Source: CAVQEK01 sp964596645
GTDB taxonomy: Bacteria; Bacteroidota; Bacteroidia; Cytophagales; Cyclobacteriaceae
Reading direction: 5' to 3'
Length of the DNA stretch: 28,395 nt
NCBI GenBank assembly: GCA_964596645.1
Contig: CAZQVB010000048.1
Location: 1-28,395, forward strand
Each line of letters begins with the position of its first letter. The first letter of the stretch is position 1. The notes beneath the pieces are model-generated. The model searched no databases. It was not told the DNA's origin and worked only from the letters and a program-made list of their open reading frames with translations. The position numbers were made by a program, and so were the translations under genes. This document shows positions 22,292 through 28,395 of this stretch, in pieces.

Positions 22292-23731
22292 ATGCTGTAT
22301 CGGCCCGTTTTCCTTCTTACGATAATCGCCGGATTTTGTGGCACTCTTTCGGCACAAAATATTCAGATAAAGCTGGGCCCCGACGAGATAGCCCTGAACC
22401 AGATGTTTACCATAACGCTGGAGGTGAAAAACCAGCGGCTGCAAGGCTATGATGCGTTCCCTGAAATACAGGGCTTCCGCAAGATGGGTACCTCTTCGTC
22501 TTCCTCCACCAATATTGTAAATGGTCAGCTCTCTTCTTCGCAGAGCATTACGCAAAACTACCTGCCCCAGCAGGAGGGCACGTTCGCGCTGAAGCCTTTT
22601 CAAATGATGGTGAATGAACAGGCTGTACAATCGCCCGGCAAAAGAATACGCGTAGGCCCGCCGGCACAGCAACAGCAGCGCAGCTTCGATCCGTTCTCGG
22701 CCGATCCCTTTGAGGACTTTTTCGGAAAGCGCAATGCACAGGAGTTCGTCGATGTGAAGGAAGATGCATTCCTGGCGCTCACGCTGAGCAAAGATGAAGT
22801 ATATGTGGGCGAAGGCTTTACCACCACCCTTGGCTTTTATGTGGCCGAAACCAATCGTGCTGATCTTTCTTTTTACGAAACCGGGCAACAACTGGCCGAC
22901 ATTAAAAAGCTGATTACACCGGACAACTGCTGGGAAGAGAATTTTAACATCGAGCGGCTCAACCGGGAAGACGTAATCATCGGTGGCAAACGCTATGGCC
23001 GATATATCATCTTTCAGGCTACCTTCTTTCCTTTCAATACAGAAACCATTGAATTTCCTGCCGTGCCACTCAAAATGATCAAATATAAAGTGGCCAAAAA
23101 TCCCTCTTTCTTTGGCCGCAACCGACAGGAAGATTTCAAGACTTTTTATTCCAAACCCAAATCAGTGCGCGTAAAGGCACTGCCGCCCCATCCGCTGCGC
23201 GAGCAAGTGGCAGTAGGCCGGTATCAGCTACAGGAAGATATTTCTGAGCAGTCGCTGCTCACCGGGCAGAGCTTCAGCTACACCTTTACCGTGGCGGGCG
23301 AGGGCAATATTTCGGCCATCGAAAAGCCATTGATCAGGGAATCGGAAGCTTTTGATTTTTACCCGCCCAACATCAGGCAGAACATAGTGCGGAGCAACAG
23401 CACGGTGCGGGGAAATAAAACATTCTCTTACTACGGCATACCCAACGAGCCAGGCGAATATGCCCTCGGAGATTATATTCAATTCATTTACTTTGACCCC
23501 GACGCCGGGCAGTACGATACGCTCAGGTCAGAGTTTGTGGTGCGGGCAGAGGGCGAAAGCAAAAAGAATGTGACCATTTCCTCCAATGACCTGGGCGACT
23601 TCTACAACTCCATCGACCTGCAAAACAACCGTTTGTCACCCAATGATGGTGGCAGACTCATCCGGCTGATCGCCAATATATTGGTCGTAGTGCTGCTGGC
23701 CATATCTATTTATTTTATCATAAAACGCTAA
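22292..23731 (+). CDS. batD: BatD family membrane protein
   Basis: This 479-aa protein has BatD character: a signal peptide (LYRPVFLLTIIAGFCGTLSAQ), a long extracytoplasmic region of beta-sandwich repeats (IQIKLGPDEIALNQMFTITLEV, TLSKDEVYVGEGFTTTLGFYV, SFSYTFTVAGEGNI), and one C-terminal membrane segment (about 455-475). BatD belongs to the Bat set, historically linked to aerotolerance, with MoxR ATPase and BatA/B. None of those partners is in this window. The start is placed at Met 22292 because the earlier ATG at 22232 lies in the promoter. Its stop overlaps the aroC start (TAATG), so translation is probably coupled. Confidence 0.88.
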   Translation: MLYRPVFLLTIIAGFCGTLSAQNIQIKLGPDEIALNQMFTITLEVKNQRLQGYDAFPEIQGFRKMGTSSSSSTNIVNGQLSSSQSITQNYLPQQEGTFALKPFQMMVNEQAVQSPGKRIRVGPPAQQQQRSFDPFSADPFEDFFGKRNAQEFVDVKEDAFLALTLSKDEVYVGEGFTTTLGFYVAETNRADLSFYETGQQLADIKKLITPDNCWEENFNIERLNREDVIIGGKRYGRYIIFQATFFPFNTETIEFPAVPLKMIKYKVAKNPSFFGRNRQEDFKTFYSKPKSVRVKALPPHPLREQVAVGRYQLQEDISEQSLLTGQSFSYTFTVAGEGNISAIEKPLIRESEAFDFYPPNIRQNIVRSNSTVRGNKTFSYYGIPNEPGEYALGDYIQFIYFDPDAGQYDTLRSEFVVRAEGESKKNVTISSNDLGDFYNSIDLQNNRLSPNDGGRLIRLIANILVVVLLAISIYFIIKR

Positions 23732-24807
23732 TGGGAAATTCTTTCGGAAACCAATTTAAGATCACTACCTATGGTGAGTCGCATGGCAGGGCCATTGGCG
23801 TAGTCATTGACGGCTGCCCGGCAGGCCTGCCTATAGACGAAGAATTCCTGCAATCTGAACTGGCCCGTAGAAAACCCGGCCAATCCAAGATCACGACCCA
23901 GCGAAAGGAAGACGACACGGCCGAAATCTTATCCGGTGTGTTTGAAGGCAAAACTACCGGCACCCCCATCAGCATTGTCATCTACAATCAAGACCAGCGC
24001 AGCAAAGACTACTCCCACATTGCCGAAAAATACCGCCCCTCGCATGCCGACTACACCTATCAGGAAAAGTATGGCATCCGCGATTATCGCGGGGGTGGCC
24101 GCAGCTCGGCACGCGAAACAGCCGCCCGTGTGGCCGCCGGAGCTATTGCCAAATTGTATCTGCGCCATGTGGGCGTGCAGGTGCAGGCGTATGTGTCGCA
24201 GGTGGGGCCGGTGGTGTTGGACGTGCCCTACCAGGCTCTTGACCTGCCCAGTGCCGAGCAAAACATAGTGCGCTGTCCCGATGCGGCCAAGGCCGAAGAG
24301 ATGATCGCCCTGATAGACGATACGCGCAAGCGGCGCGACACCATCGGTGGCGTGGTGACCTGTGTAGCCACCGGAGTGCCGGCAGGCCTGGGTGAACCCG
24401 TCTTTGATAAGCTGCACGCCGAGCTTGGCCGTGCTATGCTCAGCATCAATGCGGTGAAAGGTTTTGAATATGGCAGCGGCTTCGCGGGCGTATTGCTCTA
24501 CGGCTCACAGCACAACGACCTGTTCGAGCAGGACGGCGACCGTGTGACCACCCGAACCAACCACAGTGGGGGCATTCAGGGAGGCATCAGCAATGGAGAA
24601 GACATATATTTCAGAGTAGCTTTCAAGCCTGTAGCCACCATCATGCAAGATCAGCCCAGTGTAGACCAAGACGGTAATACCACGGTGGTAAGCGGAAAGG
24701 GCCGGCACGATCCGTGTGTGGTACCGCGCGCTGTGCCCATTGTAGAGGCCATGGCAGCATTGGTGTTGGCGGATTTTCACCTGCTGAACAAGTTGGCAAA
24801 ACTTTGA
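23731..24807 (+). CDS. aroC: Chorismate synthase
   Basis: AroC makes chorismate from 5-enolpyruvylshikimate 3-phosphate with reduced FMN, the last step of the shikimate pathway. The 358-aa length is normal. The signatures are GESHG (15-19), YRPSHADYTY (101-110), DYRGGGRSSARETAARVAAG (from 118), KGFEYGSGF and GRHDPCVVPRAVPIVEAM near the end. His18 and His105 are the conserved histidines. It is coupled to batD through a one-base overlap, an unusual partner in function. It is cytoplasmic. Confidence 0.99.
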   Translation: MGNSFGNQFKITTYGESHGRAIGVVIDGCPAGLPIDEEFLQSELARRKPGQSKITTQRKEDDTAEILSGVFEGKTTGTPISIVIYNQDQRSKDYSHIAEKYRPSHADYTYQEKYGIRDYRGGGRSSARETAARVAAGAIAKLYLRHVGVQVQAYVSQVGPVVLDVPYQALDLPSAEQNIVRCPDAAKAEEMIALIDDTRKRRDTIGGVVTCVATGVPAGLGEPVFDKLHAELGRAMLSINAVKGFEYGSGFAGVLLYGSQHNDLFEQDGDRVTTRTNHSGGIQGGISNGEDIYFRVAFKPVATIMQDQPSVDQDGNTTVVSGKGRHDPCVVPRAVPIVEAMAALVLADFHLLNKLAKL

Positions 24808-24862
24808 TGAGCGCCTTGAAAGCCTTTTATTGCGCCTTGTGCAATTGTAGGCAATGTAAGGC

Positions 24863-26320
24863 ATGAAAAAACTTCCCCTCCATATAAAAATACTCATCGG
24901 CCTGCTGCTGGGCGTAGTATGGGCTTTCTTTTCCAGCGCTGTCGGCCTCAACCAGTTTACCATCAACTGGATAGATCCGTTTGGAGTGATCTTCATTCGT
25001 ATGCTCAAATTTATCGCCGTGCCCCTGGTGCTGTTTTCAATTATTGTGGGGGTGTCGGGGCTGAAAGACCTGTCGAGCCTCGGGCGAATGGGTTTGAAAA
25101 CATTGGGTTTTTATCTGCTCACCACCGTCACCGCCGTGGCCGTAGGACTGCTGCTGGTGAACGTATTGCAGCCGGGCAAGTCCATGGAGGAAAGCCAACG
25201 CGTAAAAAACAGGATAGCCTATGAGCTTTGGGTGGAGGCTACCCCAACAGTGCCTAAGCCAAAAGACGGACGCAGCTTCCTCTACGACCCTCAGTACAGA
25301 GCACAAGCCGAAGAAGTACTTGGCAGCACGCACATGGATTCGCTCGCCCGGAGTCAGGCGGCTTCTACGCCTGAGGTCGTCGACTCCAAAGTACAGGCTG
25401 CCGAACAAAGCAAAGAAGCGCCTCCCCTACAGTTCCTCATCGACTTTGTGCCCGATAACATCTTCACCTCACTCTCCAGCAATCAGCTCATGTTGCAGGT
25501 GATCTTTTTCGGAATATTCTTCGGCCTGGCCCTGGTGCTGACGCCGGCCCACACATCGGCACCGGTGATCTCCGTCATCGCGGGCATCAACGAAGTATTC
25601 CTGAAAATGGTAGACCTGGTGATGAGGGCAGCGCCATTTTTCGTGTTTGCCCTGCTGGCCGGCGTCATTGCTCAAATGGCCGACACACCGGCAGAAGTAT
25701 GGGAAATATTTAAGGGCCTGGGAAGCTACTCCCTGGCCGTAGTGCTGGGGCTGGCTTTTATGGTTTTTGTATTCTACCCGTTACTCATTCATTTTCTGGT
25801 GAAAGGCCTGAGTTACAAAAATTTTCTCAGAGGGATCAGTCCGGCGCAGCTACTGGCATTTTCCACCAGTTCTTCTGCGGCCACACTGCCGGTAACGATG
25901 GAATGTGTGGAAGAAAACCTCGGTGTAAGCAATAAGGTGACCAGCTTTGTACTGCCCATTGGTGCTACCGTAAATATGGACGGCACGAGTCTGTATCAGG
26001 GTGTGGCTGTGGTCTTTCTGGCGCAGTTGCACATGATAGACCTGTCGCTGGGCCAGCAGCTCACAATTGTGCTTACCGCCACCCTGGCCTCCATCGGCTC
26101 GGCCGCTGTACCCAGTGCCGGCCTGGTGATGCTCATCATCGTACTGCAATCTGTCGGCCTCAATCCCGCCTGGATCGCCATCATCTTTCCTGTAGATCGC
26201 ATCTTGGATATGTGCCGTACCGTGGTGAATGTGACAGGTGATGCCACTGTGAGCACCCTTATTGCGGAATCAGAAAATAAAATAGAAGTAGAACAAGCAC
26301 TTGATGCACAAACCATTTGA
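24863..26320 (+). CDS. Dicarboxylate/amino acid:cation symporter (DAACS)
   Basis: This 485-aa symporter of the GltP/DctA family takes up glutamate, aspartate or C4-dicarboxylates with protons or sodium. The re-entrant loop motif SSSAATLPVT is at 337-346 and NMDGTSLYQG at 371-380. Several hydrophobic helices and the C-terminal DRILDMCRTVVNVTGDA segment are present. A hydrophilic stretch at about 105-188, between early membrane helices, is longer than I expect for the family and rich in charged residues. The gene follows aroC by 55 bp and has no clear promoter of its own. The exact substrate cannot be read from sequence. Confidence 0.93.
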   Translation: MKKLPLHIKILIGLLLGVVWAFFSSAVGLNQFTINWIDPFGVIFIRMLKFIAVPLVLFSIIVGVSGLKDLSSLGRMGLKTLGFYLLTTVTAVAVGLLLVNVLQPGKSMEESQRVKNRIAYELWVEATPTVPKPKDGRSFLYDPQYRAQAEEVLGSTHMDSLARSQAASTPEVVDSKVQAAEQSKEAPPLQFLIDFVPDNIFTSLSSNQLMLQVIFFGIFFGLALVLTPAHTSAPVISVIAGINEVFLKMVDLVMRAAPFFVFALLAGVIAQMADTPAEVWEIFKGLGSYSLAVVLGLAFMVFVFYPLLIHFLVKGLSYKNFLRGISPAQLLAFSTSSSAATLPVTMECVEENLGVSNKVTSFVLPIGATVNMDGTSLYQGVAVVFLAQLHMIDLSLGQQLTIVLTATLASIGSAAVPSAGLVMLIIVLQSVGLNPAWIAIIFPVDRILDMCRTVVNVTGDATVSTLIAESENKIEVEQALDAQTI

Positions 26321-26380
26321 GGCAGGTGGCGTTTTCAGTAAGACTTTCTAAAACAATTGTATAACAGAACAAAGCAGACA

Positions 26381-26989
26381 ATGACCAATACAGAACAGAA
26401 ACCTGTCGTAAATATCTATACCGAGTCCAACCCAAACCCCAACTCTTTGAAGTTTGTGGCCAACTTCATGTTGGTAGAGCCCGGTACGAGCTATGATTTT
26501 CCCGATCCACAAAGTGCCGAAGAAGCGCCATTGGCTGCCGAATTGTTTATGTACGATTTTGTAGAGCGTGTTTTTTATATGAGCAATTTCATCACCGTTA
26601 CCAAGAGCGATCGTGTGGAGTGGTTTGAAGTGCAGGAAGCCATCAAAGACCACATCAAGAGCTATCTGGAAGAAGACAAGCCACTGCTCAATATGGGCTT
26701 CGCCAACAGGCAAACCTCCGGCGGGCCCGACCCGGCAGAGTCGCTGGCCGAAGAAAGTGAGCTCGATATACGCATACGCGGGCTGCTGGATGAATACGTA
26801 AAACCGGCCGTAGAGCAAGACGGCGGCCATATCGAGTACGTATCTTTTTACGATGGTGTGGTAAAGGTGCAACTTCAGGGCTCCTGCAGTGGCTGTCCGT
26901 CTTCTATGGTTACGCTGAAGTCGGGCATAGAAAACCTGCTGAAATCAATGGTGCCTGAGGTAAAATCGGTGGAGGCAGAAGGCGTATAA
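26381..26989 (+). CDS. Nfu-type iron-sulfur cluster scaffold protein
   Basis: This 202-aa protein has an Nfu N-terminal domain (about 10-105; YTESNPNPNSLKFVAN, ELFMYDFVERVFYMSNFITVTK) and a NifU-like C-terminal domain (about 128-200) with the cluster-binding CxxC of GSCSGCPS (Cys169, Cys172). The two-domain layout is like mitochondrial NFU1. It should hand [4Fe-4S] clusters to target enzymes. The frame is also open from a TTG at 26357, but the ATG at 26381 starts the family sequence. A terminator follows at 27052-27078. It is cytoplasmic. Confidence 0.95.
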   Translation: MTNTEQKPVVNIYTESNPNPNSLKFVANFMLVEPGTSYDFPDPQSAEEAPLAAELFMYDFVERVFYMSNFITVTKSDRVEWFEVQEAIKDHIKSYLEEDKPLLNMGFANRQTSGGPDPAESLAEESELDIRIRGLLDEYVKPAVEQDGGHIEYVSFYDGVVKVQLQGSCSGCPSSMVTLKSGIENLLKSMVPEVKSVEAEGV

Positions 26990-27051
26990 ATTCATGCATT
27001 TCCCGCAAGAATCTCACTGCTGTGTGATTATGCATTAAGTAGCGACGAGAT

Positions 27052-27078
27052 AAAAATGGGCCCTGGTGGCCTTTTTTT
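27052..27078 (+). terminator. Terminator after the Nfu gene
   Basis: AAAAATGGGCC, a short loop and GGCC followed by seven T form a hairpin (GGCC/GGCC with A/T flanks). It lies about 60 bp after the Nfu stop and overlaps the likely promoter of the next gene (TATTTTCG at 27078-27085). Confidence 0.55.
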
Positions 27079-27101
27079 ATTTTCGGAAAAAATTGCACGC
27101 A

Positions 27102-28373
27102 ATGAATTTACACACATCGGCCGCCCTGGTATTGTCACTATTGCTGCTCACCGGCAACACCGCCCTGCACGCACAATTTGTACTTTCTGAAAAGCGACTG
27201 GAATACAAAAAAGAGTTGCCGCCGTACGATACGCGCAAAGCCATGGCCGTGGGTGAAGATCAATTTGTGCTTTTGCAGCAGACGGACAAATACGACTTTT
27301 CTCTCATCCGCTACGATAAATATCTCTATGAGCAGTGGGCCACGGATCTGAAATGGGAAAAGAAATGGGGACTTCCGCACCTGCTCGTGCATGGCGATAC
27401 GGCGATAGTGACCGCCATACGACAAGAAAGTAAACTGTGGAAGTTGTCGCTCTTCCGCTATTCTCTTGCCAATGGTGCCCTTCTGGCCAATCATCTGATC
27501 GATATTGCCCCGGCAGACGAAAACGGCCTGCAACCCGAAGTACTCTTCAGCGACGACAGGTGCCGGTTTGTCATTTACAATACATACAGCACCAGTAAGA
27601 CAGCGCCCGCCGCCAGCTTTCGCATATACGACACAGCCACCGGGCAACTTGTGAAGGTGGTGGAATATACACCGGAAATTCTCAATTCATCGGCTGCGTA
27701 TGCGGTACATCTCGACAATGAGGCCAACTTGTTTGTGGCTGCAGCCGACCCGGTGTCTTTTAAAATGCAGGCCCTGTACTGGCCTGCCCCGGCACGGGAG
27801 GTAACGGTGCTGGACAACAATTTCTTCTTCGAACGCCCACCCGATCGCATTGAAAGTATGCACATCAACCGCCTGGGAGCCAGTTCATATTTCGTGTCCA
27901 TTTCGGCCTCTATAGCCGATGAACTCGTGGGCTACAATGTGTCGGCGTATAACGTAGTACTTAAAAACATGCTGTTCACTAAAGACATAAGCTTTGGCCC
28001 TGCCAACATCGACAGCCTCTATGCCGGACATTGGACGGTGACTGATCATGAACAAAAGAAAAGCCTGAAGATACCCGGTAGCCTGCAAAACTTCAGGCTG
28101 GTAAGCAACCTGGCGGTTGCTGACGGCCGCATCGTGCTGGTGTTTGAGGAGTTGCAAAGGCCGGTCTGCTACCATCGCGATGCCCATGTGAGCTACCAAA
28201 CCTGGTACGCCCGGCAAAGCAGCGACAAGTACTTGTATGGCGGCGATATGCTGATGGTTAGCTACAATTTTTCCGGGGAAGTGCAGTGGCAGCAGGTACT
28301 GCAGAAGTCGCAATACCAGCGTGCGGGCGTGGGCGGTCTTTCTTTTGTGATGTTAAGTGGCTACGAAATTTGA
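27102..28373 (+). CDS. Exported protein of unknown function
   Basis: This protein is about 423 aa from Met 27102, with a signal peptide (NLHTSAALVLSLLLLTGNTALHAQ, cleavage after HAQ). The mature part has many short beta-type segments and aromatic residues (EQWATDLKWEKKWG, YEFRIYDTATGQ-like blocks, SSYFVSISASIADELVGYN), which may suit a beta-propeller or beta-sandwich. I do not recognise the family. The frame is open from 27066, but the earlier ATG overlaps the promoter TATTTTCG, so 27102 is preferred. The stop at 28373 is 22 bp from the window edge; a frameshift or truncation in a longer protein cannot be excluded. Likely periplasmic or secreted. Confidence 0.65.
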   Translation: MNLHTSAALVLSLLLLTGNTALHAQFVLSEKRLEYKKELPPYDTRKAMAVGEDQFVLLQQTDKYDFSLIRYDKYLYEQWATDLKWEKKWGLPHLLVHGDTAIVTAIRQESKLWKLSLFRYSLANGALLANHLIDIAPADENGLQPEVLFSDDRCRFVIYNTYSTSKTAPAASFRIYDTATGQLVKVVEYTPEILNSSAAYAVHLDNEANLFVAAADPVSFKMQALYWPAPAREVTVLDNNFFFERPPDRIESMHINRLGASSYFVSISASIADELVGYNVSAYNVVLKNMLFTKDISFGPANIDSLYAGHWTVTDHEQKKSLKIPGSLQNFRLVSNLAVADGRIVLVFEELQRPVCYHRDAHVSYQTWYARQSSDKYLYGGDMLMVSYNFSGEVQWQQVLQKSQYQRAGVGGLSFVMLSGYEI

Positions 28374-28395
28374 CAGGTTGTAAATATAGTTTGTG

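Overview
The window looks like a chromosomal segment of a Bacteroidota bacterium, probably a non-Bacteroidales lineage such as Cytophagia or Chitinophagia; the genus cannot be told from sequence alone. The signs are Bacteroidota-type promoters (TTTG, about 19 bp, TAnnTTTG) ahead of several transcripts, few Shine-Dalgarno sequences, a TonB receptor with an N-terminal carboxypeptidase-regulatory-like domain, BatD, a TPR/PD40 secreted protein, and an ECF-type sigma factor paired with an anti-sigma-like membrane protein. It shows no integrase, transposase, phage gene or CRISPR array, so it reads as core genome with some accessory carbohydrate and signalling genes.

Layout. 1-1.9 kb (minus): a translation operon tRNA-Tyr, tRNA-Gly, tRNA-Thr, tuf, tRNA-Trp behind one good promoter. 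2-4.4 kb: a CpsB/YwqE-type PHP tyrosine phosphatase (minus), then a DUF502 membrane protein and an aldo/keto reductase (plus). 4.4-7.5 kb: a minus-strand cluster of sigma factor, membrane-anchored anti-sigma/trypsin-like protease fusion and GH10 xylanase lipoprotein. It diverges from a small acidic lipoprotein gene across a 12-bp inverted repeat. 7.7-11.1 kb: an App1-type phosphatase, a TspO/MBR-like membrane protein, and a TPR/PD40 secreted protein (minus). 11.2-16.0 kb: a PnuC transporter and NadR-like kinase with overlapping genes, then a thiamine-regulated unit in which two separate TPP riboswitches precede a leaderless NMT1/THI5-like protein and a TonB-dependent receptor. 16.0-16.9 kb: a gene-free stretch full of degenerate repeats. 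16.9-19.7 kb: a GH26 mannanase-type lipoprotein and a sulfatase. 19.9-28.4 kb: mostly housekeeping genes (ruvB, queG, a small conserved protein, batD, aroC, a dicarboxylate/amino-acid symporter, an Nfu-type Fe-S scaffold) and an unrecognised exported protein at the right edge.

How the genes work together. The TPP-controlled pair plausibly brings a thiamine-related compound across the outer membrane and handles a pyrimidine precursor in the cytoplasm. PnuC with the NadR-like kinase would move and phosphorylate nicotinamide riboside, although PnuC could instead carry thiamine. The GH10, GH26 and sulfatase proteins suggest a cell that attacks hemicellulose and sulfated polysaccharides. The sigma/protease cluster is the best candidate for a poorly described signalling system.
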